From the NCBI GenBank assembly GCA_017302455.1, contig JAFLDO010000012.1, positions 37,376-101,375 on the forward strand: 64,000 nucleotides of DNA, written 5' to 3'. This document shows positions 53,156 to 63,089 of this stretch, one piece after another. The notes under the pieces are model-generated. The model saw only the letters and a list, made by a program, of their open reading frames with translations, did not search any database and was not told the DNA's origin. This DNA is from Accumulibacter sp. (GTDB lineage: Bacteria > Pseudomonadota > Gammaproteobacteria > Burkholderiales > Rhodocyclaceae). The position numbers and the translations under genes were made by a program. Each line of letters begins with the position of its first letter. Positions within the stretch are counted from its first letter, which is position 1.

Positions 53156-53629
53156 ATGCGCAAGCGATTGATCGCTGCCAACAGACCGGCCAGCCCGCCG
53201 GCCCCGGCAGAGTGGCTCAGGCTCGACGAAGTGGCGGAGGTGGAAATCAGCTCCGAGGACGCTGCCTATCCGATCGAAGGCGCGCTGGTGCCCGGTCACA
53301 ACAGCGGCTGGCGTGCCGCCGTGCCGGGCAGTCAGACAATCCGGCTGCTCTTTGCGTCACCGCAACGAGTGCGGCGAATACAGATCGATTTCGTCGAGAC
53401 GTCGTTGCCGCGGACGCAGGAATATCTGCTGCGCTGGTCTGGCGACGGCGGACAGTCGTTTCATGAGATCGTGCGCCAGCAATGGAACTTCAGCCCGCAA
53501 GGGGCGAGTACGGAAAGCGAGGACCATCGGGTCGACCTGGCTGCCGTTACGGTCCTTGAGTTGATCATCACGCCGGATCTCGGTCACGGGCCGGCAGTGG
53601 CGTCCATGGCGCGGTTCCGCCTCGCCTGA
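53156..53629 (+). CDS. Conserved small beta-sandwich-like hypothetical protein
   Basis: A 157-residue protein from ATG 53156 (MRKRLIAANRPASPPAPAEWLRL). Alternating hydrophobic strands (TIRLLFASPQRVRRIQIDFVET; EYLLRWSGDGGQSFHEIVRQQWNFSP; VTVLELIITPDLGHGPAVASMARFRLA) resemble a discoidin/carbohydrate-binding-type jelly roll. There is no signal peptide. Function is unknown. It may be co-transcribed with the DUF2934 gene. Confidence 0.65.
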   Translation: MRKRLIAANRPASPPAPAEWLRLDEVAEVEISSEDAAYPIEGALVPGHNSGWRAAVPGSQTIRLLFASPQRVRRIQIDFVETSLPRTQEYLLRWSGDGGQSFHEIVRQQWNFSPQGASTESEDHRVDLAAVTVLELIITPDLGHGPAVASMARFRLA

Positions 53630-53864
53630 GTCGCTGCCGACGGGATCGACTTCCCGCCTATCCACGTTTCCGGCAGCAGCCGGCCGCTGCTTTCCGGGTC
53701 GCCCCCGCATGCCGTCCGGCGGTGCAGTGCGGACTGCTCGCAGGTAAGCCGGGCAGCAATTCCACGCCGGTCGGTGCCTCGCAACGCCAAGAAGACGCGT
53801 GCGCACAGGCGCCGGAGGCGTCAGCTTGGTACAATTGCAGATTGACCGTCCCCAGGCTCCGACC

Positions 53865-55043
53865 ATGAAACGCAACCGCCTCTCCTCCCGCAAGCGCATC
53901 TCGGCTGACGCCACCGAGCTAGGCCGTCTCGCCATCGGTCTGGCCGAGTCCGGCAGCAAGCTTGAGGATACCTTCTGGCAGGCCCGCCTCGCCGAGCTCC
54001 TCGACCGGCTGTTCCACGATGGTGCCGAGGACGACCTGACCGCTGCCCTCGACCGTCTGTTCGACACCCATCCGATGGGGCACGACGACCTCGCCGACAT
54101 TATCGAGTCGCACGCCGAATCATGCATCCTGCTGGATCAGGGACAGGAATTCGACCTGCTGCTTTTTGCCGTGCCGGTGCTCGCCTGGTCGCGCTTCTCG
54201 ATCCCGGCGGCCGCAATCCCCAGAAATCTTCTGCAGACGATCAAGGTTCATCTCGGCGCACACGTCCTCGCCGCTGGCGCCCGGCTTGCCCTCGCCGACT
54301 ACCTCTACAGTCCCGATCAGCTGCCGCACAGCTTCGTCGATACCTGGCAGTTGATGCGCCGACTCGGCGCGGCGGCACTGACCGGCGACGACCTCAACGT
54401 CGACGCCTCGGCGATGCCCGAAACGAACCGCTTCCTGTCCGATACGCGCTATCTCCTCGGTGCCTTGACGGTGCCGCGCGGCAAGCCGCTGTTTCGCTGG
54501 AACGAGGCGGACAAGACCACCCGTGAAGGCGCACTGAAGGAGTGGCTGAAGCAGGGCGCGCCTTGCCTCGAGCCATTGCTCACCGGCTGCGCCTATCAGG
54601 CTTTGCTGGCGGATGCGTACCATGCCGCCTGCCGGGCCGCCGATAGTGCGTCGCGCCCCTACTCGCTGAATGCCTCGGTAGATTTTCTCCGCACCGCACT
54701 CGGCGAGGCCGTCTCCGACAACCTGCGCGCCGTGGTCGGCGCCTTCCACGACAAACGCCTCGAGGAGTACCGGATCGGCTTTGGCCCCGCTGACAGCGAT
54801 GTGGTCTACCACGGCGTCGTCTGGCCACTGCTCGGCATCGAAGACGAAACCACCGATGTCGCCGGCGAGATCGAGTCCGTGCTGCGCAAGGCTGGCATCC
54901 GCGAGGTCGTGGTGCTCGACCAGCAGTTTCCCTACGAGTTCTGTGACGACTGCGGCGCGCCGCTGTATCCCAGCGTGGAGGGAGATACGGTGCATGCGGA
55001 AATGCCGGAACAGGATGACGCGCCGTCGCAGACGCTCCACTGA
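53865..55043 (+). CDS. DUF2863 protein, betaproteobacterial
   Basis: A 392-residue cytosolic protein starting MKRNRLSSRKRISADATELGRLAIGLAESGSKLEDTFWQARL, a recognisable DUF2863 opening. The C terminus has VVLDQQFPYEFCDDCGAPLYPSVEGD, with a C-x2-C pair that could bind metal. Function is unknown. Its stop TGATG overlaps the bioA start, so it is translated with the biotin genes, although no enzymatic role in biotin synthesis is known. Confidence 0.82.
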   Translation: MKRNRLSSRKRISADATELGRLAIGLAESGSKLEDTFWQARLAELLDRLFHDGAEDDLTAALDRLFDTHPMGHDDLADIIESHAESCILLDQGQEFDLLLFAVPVLAWSRFSIPAAAIPRNLLQTIKVHLGAHVLAAGARLALADYLYSPDQLPHSFVDTWQLMRRLGAAALTGDDLNVDASAMPETNRFLSDTRYLLGALTVPRGKPLFRWNEADKTTREGALKEWLKQGAPCLEPLLTGCAYQALLADAYHAACRAADSASRPYSLNASVDFLRTALGEAVSDNLRAVVGAFHDKRLEEYRIGFGPADSDVVYHGVVWPLLGIEDETTDVAGEIESVLRKAGIREVVVLDQQFPYEFCDDCGAPLYPSVEGDTVHAEMPEQDDAPSQTLH

Positions 55044-56395
55044 TGCGCTGCCGAGAACCAACGATGGCCAACAGCGATCTGCTGCAACGTAGCCTGGCTG
55101 CCGTCTGGCATCCGTGCACCCAGATGAAGCAGCATGCGGCCGCTTCCGAAGCCTTGCCGCTGATCCCGATCGCCCGCGGCAAGGGCGTCTGGCTGTACGA
55201 CTTCGACGGCCGGCGCTACCTCGACGGCATCAGTTCGTGGTGGGTCAACCTCTTCGGCCACGGCCACCCCCGCATCAACGCGGCGCTGCGCGAGCAACTT
55301 GACGAGCTCGAACACGTGATCCTCGCCGGCTTCACGCATCGACCGGTAGTCGAACTCTCCGAACGTCTGGCCGGCCTGACCGGTGGCGCCCTCGGACATT
55401 GCTTCTATGCTTCCGACGGCGCGTCGGCGACCGAGATCGCGCTCAAGATGTCCTTCCACTCGTGGCACAACCGGGGTCGCCGGGGCAAGGATACGTTCCT
55501 CTGCCTGGCTGGCAGCTATCACGGCGAAACGGTCGGCGCGCTGGCGGTCACCGACGTACCGCTGTTCAAGGACGCCTATGCGCCGCTGATCCGCCCGGCC
55601 CAAACCGTGCCGACGCCGGACGCCCGCCTGGCGATGGACGGCGAAGCCCCGGTCGATGTCGCCCGCCGCGCTGCCGCCGCGCTGGCCAGCCATCTCGAAG
55701 CCCACCACGAGCGCATCGCCGCACTGATCGTCGAACCGCTGATCCAGTGCGCCAGCGGCATGGCGATGTACGACCCGGAGTATCTGCGTCTCGCTCGCGA
55801 GCTTTGCGACCACTACGAGGTGCACCTGATCTGCGACGAGATCGCCGTTGGCTGTGGTCGCACCGGCACGTTCTTCGCCCATGAGCAGGCCGGCATCAGG
55901 CCCGACTTCCTGTGCCTGTCGAAAGGCATCTCCGGCGGCTACCTGCCGCTGTCGATCGTCATGACCACCGACGCCGTCTATGATTGCTTCTACGACGACA
56001 GCACCAGCCGTGGCTTCCTGCACTCGCACTCCTACACCGGCAACGCACTCGCCTGCCGGGCAGCGCTGGCGACGCTCGACATCTTCGCCGACGACCAGGT
56101 CCTCGTCGCCAACCGTGTCCTCGCCGAACATCTCGCCACCTGCCTGAGCCCGCTCGCCGGGCATCCGCGGGTGCGCCACCTGCGCCAGCGCGGCATGATC
56201 GCCGCCTTCGACGTACACACCGACGACCCGCAGTTTTCGCAGCGCTTCTACCGGCAGGCCCTGGCGCACGAAGTCCTGCTGCGGCCGATCGGCAACACCG
56301 TCTACTTCATGCCGCCCTACGTGATCGACAACGAGGAGTGCACGTTCCTGGCGACGCGGGCCATGGCCGCGCTGGACGCCGCACTGCCGACATGA
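55043..56395 (+). CDS. bioA: Adenosylmethionine-8-amino-7-oxononanoate aminotransferase BioA
   Basis: A 450-residue PLP aminotransferase that converts KAPA to DAPA. VWHPCTQMKQHA near the N terminus, YLDGISSWWVNLFGHGHP, and LSKGISGGYLPLS with the PLP lysine (K294 from this start) are specific to BioA. The start is ATG 55043 overlapping the DUF2863 stop; ATG 55064 (MANSDLLQ) is an alternative. The end overlaps bioF as ATGA. Confidence 0.95.
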   Translation: MRCREPTMANSDLLQRSLAAVWHPCTQMKQHAAASEALPLIPIARGKGVWLYDFDGRRYLDGISSWWVNLFGHGHPRINAALREQLDELEHVILAGFTHRPVVELSERLAGLTGGALGHCFYASDGASATEIALKMSFHSWHNRGRRGKDTFLCLAGSYHGETVGALAVTDVPLFKDAYAPLIRPAQTVPTPDARLAMDGEAPVDVARRAAAALASHLEAHHERIAALIVEPLIQCASGMAMYDPEYLRLARELCDHYEVHLICDEIAVGCGRTGTFFAHEQAGIRPDFLCLSKGISGGYLPLSIVMTTDAVYDCFYDDSTSRGFLHSHSYTGNALACRAALATLDIFADDQVLVANRVLAEHLATCLSPLAGHPRVRHLRQRGMIAAFDVHTDDPQFSQRFYRQALAHEVLLRPIGNTVYFMPPYVIDNEECTFLATRAMAALDAALPT

Positions 56396-57555
56396 TCTGG
56401 GAAGAACTGCAAGGCGAACTCGACGCGCTGCAGCACGCCGGTCTCAAACGCCGGCGTCGCACGCTCGAAGGGCCTTGCGGCCCGCAGGCCACGGTCGACG
56501 GCCGGGATCTGATCAGCTTCTGCAGCAACGACTACCTCGGCCTGGCCAATGACCCGGCGCTTGTCGAGGCCGCCTGCGCCGGTGCACGCGCCTGGGGGGT
56601 CGGCAGCGGCGCCTCGCACCTGGTCAGCGGCCACCTCGCCCCGCACGCGGCGCTCGAGGAGAAGCTCGCCGCTTTCACCGGTTTCCCGCGTGCGCTCCTC
56701 TTCTCCACTGGCTACATGGCCAACCTGGCCATCGTTCCAGCGCTTGTCGGGCGTCACGACGCTGTCTTCGCCGACCGCCTCAACCATGCCTCGCTGATCG
56801 ACGCCGTGCAGCTATCGCGCGCCGAAAACCAGCGCTACCCGCACGGCGACCTGAGCGCACTCGAGCACCTGCTGACCGCCAGTCGCGCGCGCCGCAAGCT
56901 GATCCTCACCGACGCCGTCTTCAGCATGGACGGCGATCTCGCCCCCCTGCCCGGCCTGCTGGCGCTGGCCGAGCGCTTCGACGCCTGGCTGGTGGTCGAC
57001 GACGCGCATGGTTTCGGCGTCCTCGGCCGGCAGGGACGCGGCAGTCTGGCGCACTTCAACCTGCCCGCGGCCAGGCGACTGATCTACATGGGCACGCTCG
57101 GCAAGGCGGCGGGCGCCGCCGGTGCCTTCGTCGCCGCCGCGACGACGGTCATCGAATGGCTGGAACAGCGTTCCCGCACCTACATCTTCACCACCGCCGG
57201 CAGCCCGCTGGTCGCCTGCGCGCTGGACGCCAGCCTCGACCTGATCGCCGCCGGCGATGCCCGTCGTGACCATCTCTGGCAACTCATTGCGCAGTGGCGC
57301 GATGGCGTCGCCCGACTCGCCAACGCACGCTGGCGCCTGCTGCCCTCACCGACGGCCATCCAGCCGCTGGTCATCGGCGACAACCACGAAACGCTGCGCA
57401 TTGCCGGGGCGCTCTACGAGCGCGGCCTGTGGGTGCCGGCGATCCGGCCGCCGACGGTACCCGTCGGCAGCGCCCGCCTGCGCGTTTCGTTGACGGCGGC
57501 GCACAGCGCAGAACAGGTCGGCCAACTGCTGGACGCCTTGCGAGAACTGGCATGA
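56392..57555 (+). CDS. bioF: 8-Amino-7-oxononanoate synthase BioF
   Basis: A 387-residue PLP enzyme that condenses pimeloyl-ACP with alanine. It starts MIWEELQGELDALQHAGLKRRRR at the bioA stop. FCSNDYLGLANDP, GSGASHLVSGHLAPHAALEEKLA and MGTLGKAAGAAGAFV (PLP lysine) are diagnostic. It overlaps bioH by 4 nt. Confidence 0.95.
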   Translation: MIWEELQGELDALQHAGLKRRRRTLEGPCGPQATVDGRDLISFCSNDYLGLANDPALVEAACAGARAWGVGSGASHLVSGHLAPHAALEEKLAAFTGFPRALLFSTGYMANLAIVPALVGRHDAVFADRLNHASLIDAVQLSRAENQRYPHGDLSALEHLLTASRARRKLILTDAVFSMDGDLAPLPGLLALAERFDAWLVVDDAHGFGVLGRQGRGSLAHFNLPAARRLIYMGTLGKAAGAAGAFVAAATTVIEWLEQRSRTYIFTTAGSPLVACALDASLDLIAAGDARRDHLWQLIAQWRDGVARLANARWRLLPSPTAIQPLVIGDNHETLRIAGALYERGLWVPAIRPPTVPVGSARLRVSLTAAHSAEQVGQLLDALRELA

Positions 57556-58296
57556 CGCGAGTTGTCGGCGAGGGCCCGGACCTCGCGCTGATCCACGGCT
57601 GGGGGCTCGGCAGCGCCGTCTGGGAGCCGCTGCGGCCCGCCTTGTCGGCACACGCGCGGGTGCACCTCATTGACCTGCCCGGCTACGGCGAGGCAGCCGA
57701 CGACAGCGGCGATTTCACCGCCACGGCGCAGACACTGATCGACGCCCTCCCGAACCCGGTGGTGCTCTGCGGCTGGTCGCTCGGCGGCATGCTGGCGGTG
57801 CGCGCCGCCGTGCTGGCTCCCGAACGCGTCAACGGACTGGTCCTCGTCGGCGCCACGGCCAGCTTCACGCAACGCGGCGATTGGCGCGCAGCGCAGGCGC
57901 CGGCAGTCGTCGATAGTTTTTCGGCCAGCGTCAGATTGCAGCCGGAGCAGACGCTGCAGCGTTTCGTCACCTTGCTGAGCCAGGGCGACAATCAGGCACG
58001 GGCGATCACCCGCGAGCTTCTCGCCTCCCTCAACCGCGCGCCGGGGCCGCAGATCGAAGCGCTCGGCCGTGGTCTGGACTGGCTCCGGGAGATCGATCTG
58101 CGTCCCCTGCTCCCGGCAGTCACCGCACGCTGTCTGCTCGTCCACGGCGAGAACGACCCCCTGAATCCGCTGGCCGCGGCACGCTACCTCGCCGAGACCA
58201 TCGCGAATGCCCGCCTGGAGGTTTTCGGTGGCGCCGGGCACGCGCCCTTCCTCAACGACCGCGAGCGCTTTGTCCGTCTCCTGGACGATTTCTGCC

Positions 58297-58316
<20 letters not shown>
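57552..58316 (+). CDS. bioH: Pimeloyl-ACP methyl ester carboxylesterase BioH
   Basis: A 254-residue alpha/beta hydrolase that removes the methyl group from pimeloyl-ACP methyl ester. It starts MTRVVGEGPDLALIHGWGLGSAVWEPL. The nucleophile motif is CGWSLGGML and the catalytic histidine lies in GGAGHAPFLND. It overlaps bioC by 20 nt, which is unusual compared with the 4-nt overlaps elsewhere in the operon. Confidence 0.93.
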
Positions 58317-59738
<1,422 letters not shown>

Positions 59739-59802
59739 GCGAAGCCCGCCAGCTCCGGTGCTATCCTGTCCAGGCGAAACGAACTGATCAGGATATCCCC
59801 CG

Positions 59803-61437
59803 ATGGCCCGAATCCTCCCCGACGGCTGGCGCGAACTCGCCGTCACTGGCGCTGCGCAACGCGAGATTGAAACCCTCGCCATCCTCGCCGATGGCCTGCC
59901 CGACGACTACACCGTCTATCACGCCGTGCATTGGACCGGCATCGACGGACGCTACGCCATCTACGGCGAAATCGACTTTGCCGTCGTCAGTCTTGCCGGC
60001 GACCTGCTCCTCATCGAACAGAAGAGCGGCTTTCTCGATGAAACGGCCGATGGCCTGGTCAAACAGTACCCGGGCAAATCGAAGAGCATTCCCGTGCAGA
60101 TCTCGCGCATGCTCAGCCAACTGCGTGGCAAGCTCGCTGGCCGCGGCGACATTCCCTCGGTGCACACCGACGCCCTCCTCTATTGCCCGGACTACACCGT
60201 CAGAAACCCGGAAACGGCGGGCCTCGTCCCCGAGCGCATCGTCGATGCCAGCCGGCGCGACCAGCTCTGCCGCATCATCGGGCGGCTCCTGCCGCCCGGC
60301 GAGAAAACCCTCGCCACAGCCAAGGTCCATGCCTTCCTGCGCAACCTGATCCAGCTCGACACCGACGTCAGCGCCTTGATGGGACATGCGCGCAAGGTCG
60401 TCACCCGGGTTTCCGGCGGGCTCGCGCACTGGGCACGCCGGCTCGAGTTCGAGCCCTTTCGGCTGCGCATCAACGGCACCGCCGGATCGGGCAAGACGCA
60501 GCTCGCCCTTGCCGAGTTCCGCGCCACGCTCGACGCCGGCAAGCGCCCGCTCTATGTCTGCTTCAACCGCCCGCTCGCCGACCACTTCAGCACCATCGCA
60601 CCGGCCGGCGGCCTGGCTTGCACCTACCACCAGCTCTGCGACCAGCGCCTGCGCGATGCCGGAGAGATGCCCGACTTCAGCCTACCCAATGCCTTCGAGC
60701 GCCTGCAGAAGCGAGCCGCCGAACTGCCGGTGAGCGCCGCCTTCCTGTTCGACACGCTGATCGTCGACGAAGGCCAGGACATCTCCGAGCCATGGCGCGA
60801 CTTCATCTTCCGCCACGCGCGTCCCGAGGCGCGAATGCTGTGGCTCGAAGACCCGCTGCAGAACCTCTACGGGCGCCCGCCGACGCCGCTGCCGGGCTGG
60901 GTGACGCTGCGCGCGCAGAGCAACTACCGCAGCCCGCGGCCGATCGTCGAACTCCTGCGCCGCCTGCTGCTCGGAGGTCTCGAGATCGAAGCCGCCTCGC
61001 CGATCGCCGCCGACGAGATCGAGTTCCTCGACTACGCCGACACCCAGGGCATGTTCGCCCGCGTCAAGGAAGCCATCCGGCTCTGCTACTCGGCCGGCTT
61101 CAGGAAGCACGACGTCGCCATCGTCAGCTACCACGGCCGCGAGCAGTCGCAACTGCTGACGCTCGACCGCCTGGGGCAGACCAGTCTGCGCCACTTCACC
61201 GGCGAGTACGATCTCTTCGGGCAGCCCGTCTACACCCCGGGCGACGTGCTCGTCGAGTCGGTCTACCGCTTCAAGGGCCAGGCCGCGCCAGCGGTCATCC
61301 TGACCGAGATCGACTTCGACGTGCTCGACGACAAGGCCGCGCGCAAGCTCTTCGTCGGCGCCACGCGTAGCGCCATGAAGCTGGTTCTCATCCTGCACCA
61401 GAAATCCGCAGCGAGGCTGCTCGAACGCCTGGGCTGA
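59803..61437 (+). CDS. NERD nuclease-SF1 helicase-like ATPase
   Basis: A 544-residue protein. The N-terminal 160 residues look like a NERD/PD-(D/E)xK fold: GEIDFAVVSLAGDLLLIEQKSG fits the D-x(n)-E-x-K active site. A UvrD-like ATPase follows, with GTAGSGKT at 225-232 and DEGQD at 322-326, and a C-terminal VESVYRFKGQAAPAVILTEID helicase motif. DNA processing is expected; NERD-helicases also occur in phage-defence loci. It starts 64 nt after bioD without overlap, so it may or may not share its transcript. Confidence 0.85.
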   Translation: MARILPDGWRELAVTGAAQREIETLAILADGLPDDYTVYHAVHWTGIDGRYAIYGEIDFAVVSLAGDLLLIEQKSGFLDETADGLVKQYPGKSKSIPVQISRMLSQLRGKLAGRGDIPSVHTDALLYCPDYTVRNPETAGLVPERIVDASRRDQLCRIIGRLLPPGEKTLATAKVHAFLRNLIQLDTDVSALMGHARKVVTRVSGGLAHWARRLEFEPFRLRINGTAGSGKTQLALAEFRATLDAGKRPLYVCFNRPLADHFSTIAPAGGLACTYHQLCDQRLRDAGEMPDFSLPNAFERLQKRAAELPVSAAFLFDTLIVDEGQDISEPWRDFIFRHARPEARMLWLEDPLQNLYGRPPTPLPGWVTLRAQSNYRSPRPIVELLRRLLLGGLEIEAASPIAADEIEFLDYADTQGMFARVKEAIRLCYSAGFRKHDVAIVSYHGREQSQLLTLDRLGQTSLRHFTGEYDLFGQPVYTPGDVLVESVYRFKGQAAPAVILTEIDFDVLDDKAARKLFVGATRSAMKLVLILHQKSAARLLERLG

Positions 61438-61533
61438 GAGCCGTCGCTGCACCGGGTGGCGCATCTGGTGAGCCCGGGTCGCGCTACACTGACCTCATCT
61501 GCCGGCAATGGTGCCGGACGAAAAGGAGATTCC

Positions 61534-62892
61534 ATGCCCAACACCATCCCCCGTATCCGCATCCACTCCCTCAAGCCGGCGCTCATCGCCGGCGTCGCGC
61601 AGAAGCTGCCGGTCCTGATCCGCGTGCAGGCGCCCGATCCGCTGGCGACCGAGAAGAAAGCGCGCAAGCCCTATCACCTTGCCCTGGTCATCGACCGTTC
61701 CGGCTCGATGTCCGGGCCGCCGCTGGCCGAAGCGGTGCGCTGCGCGAAGCATATCGCCGACCAACTCGAGCCCACCGACATCGCCTCGCTGGTCGTCTTC
61801 GACGACCGCGTGCAGACACTCGTCCCGCCCCGCCCGGTCGGTGACCGCCAGGCGCTGCATCTGGCCCTGTCGCGTGTCCACAGCGGCGGTTCGACCAACC
61901 TGCACGGCGGCTGGCAGGCGGGTGCCGACGGCCTGCTGCCGGCCGCCGGCCAGGCGGCACTGGCACGCGTCATCCTGCTCTCGGACGGCAATGCCAACGT
62001 CGGCGAGATCACCGACCCAGCCGGGATCGCCGCCCTCTGCGCGCAAGCCGCCGAGCGTGGCGTCAGCACCTCCACCTATGGCCTCGGATCCCACTTCAAC
62101 GAGGACCTGATGGTCGAGATGGCCAAACGCGGTGGCGGCAACCATTACTACGGCGATACCGCCGCCGACCTCTTCGAGCCCTTCGCCGCCGAGTTCGATT
62201 TCATCTCGGCGCTCTGCGCCCGCCATGTCCGTCTGTCGCTCGCCGCGGCGCCAGGGGTTGGCATCCGTCTGCTCAACGATTACCTGGTCGAGGGCGACGC
62301 GGGTTTTCCGGTGATCCGCCTGCCGGACATCGCGTTCGGAGCCGAAGCCTGGGCGCTGGTCGAACTGCAGATTCCGGTGGGGCTTGCCGGTGAGGGCGCC
62401 GGGCAACTGCTGCAGGCGGCGGTCACGGCGTCGACGCCGGAGGGCGAGCCGCTGGCCTTTGCCGACGCGACGCTGACGCTGCCTGCCATGTCGCCGGCTG
62501 CCTGGGAAACCCTGCTGAGCGACCCGCTGGTGCTTTCCCGCCAGTCCGAACTGGCCGCCGGCAAGCTGCTCGAACAGGCGCGCGCCGCTGCCGAGCACGG
62601 CGACTGGAACGTCATCGAGCGCCTGCTGACCGAGGCCCGCCAGCGCTTTGCCGACCAGCCGTGGCTGATCGAAGTACTCGAGAGCATGGCCGAGCTTGCC
62701 CGCTCGCGGGACACGGCGCGGTTCCGGAAGGAAGCGCTCTACTCTTCCCGCAGCATGGATTCGCGGACTTTGTCGACGCATGAGGCGTTCTACGAAGATC
62801 CGGCGACCGAATCGGCCAGCCCCAGCTTCCTGCGCCGCAAGAAGGCACAGGGCAAGACGGAGTTTGGCAAACCGGACGATCTGGAGAAATAG
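61534..62892 (+). CDS. VWA-domain protein
   Basis: A 452-residue cytosolic protein. Residues 46-220 form a von Willebrand A domain with a complete MIDAS start, D54-R-S56-G-S58 (LVIDRSGSMSG), and later ILLSDGNANVGE. A beta-rich domain and helices follow (LLEQARAAAEHGDWNVIERLLTEARQRF). The tail is charged (FLRRKKAQGKTEFGKPDDLEK). The start ATG 61534 follows AAAAGGAGA. VWA proteins act by metal-dependent protein binding; the partner is unknown and none is adjacent. Confidence 0.88.
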   Translation: MPNTIPRIRIHSLKPALIAGVAQKLPVLIRVQAPDPLATEKKARKPYHLALVIDRSGSMSGPPLAEAVRCAKHIADQLEPTDIASLVVFDDRVQTLVPPRPVGDRQALHLALSRVHSGGSTNLHGGWQAGADGLLPAAGQAALARVILLSDGNANVGEITDPAGIAALCAQAAERGVSTSTYGLGSHFNEDLMVEMAKRGGGNHYYGDTAADLFEPFAAEFDFISALCARHVRLSLAAAPGVGIRLLNDYLVEGDAGFPVIRLPDIAFGAEAWALVELQIPVGLAGEGAGQLLQAAVTASTPEGEPLAFADATLTLPAMSPAAWETLLSDPLVLSRQSELAAGKLLEQARAAAEHGDWNVIERLLTEARQRFADQPWLIEVLESMAELARSRDTARFRKEALYSSRSMDSRTLSTHEAFYEDPATESASPSFLRRKKAQGKTEFGKPDDLEK

Positions 62893-63074
62893 GCAGGGAG
62901 AGGACACGCTGATTTGCCGCCCCCGGAAACGGTCTGTCCGCGTCCTGGGGGCCAGCCCCCGGATAGGCGGACTACTGCCGAAACGCGGCCTGCGTCCCGT
63001 AACCGCAACTGTCCGTCAAATCGGTAGACTCTGCGTGACCCCGCTGCCTATACTAATCTCTACTAATTCATTGG

Positions 63075-63089
63075 TAGTTTAGTAAACTA
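63075..63089. promoter_or_regulatory. Palindrome overlapping the Fic start codon
   Basis: TAGTTTA-G-TAAACTA is a perfect 7-bp inverted repeat whose last base is the A of the start codon. ACTAAT direct repeats lie just upstream in an AT-rich stretch that stands out from the GC-rich surroundings. It probably contains the promoter and an autoregulatory site. Confidence 0.5.
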
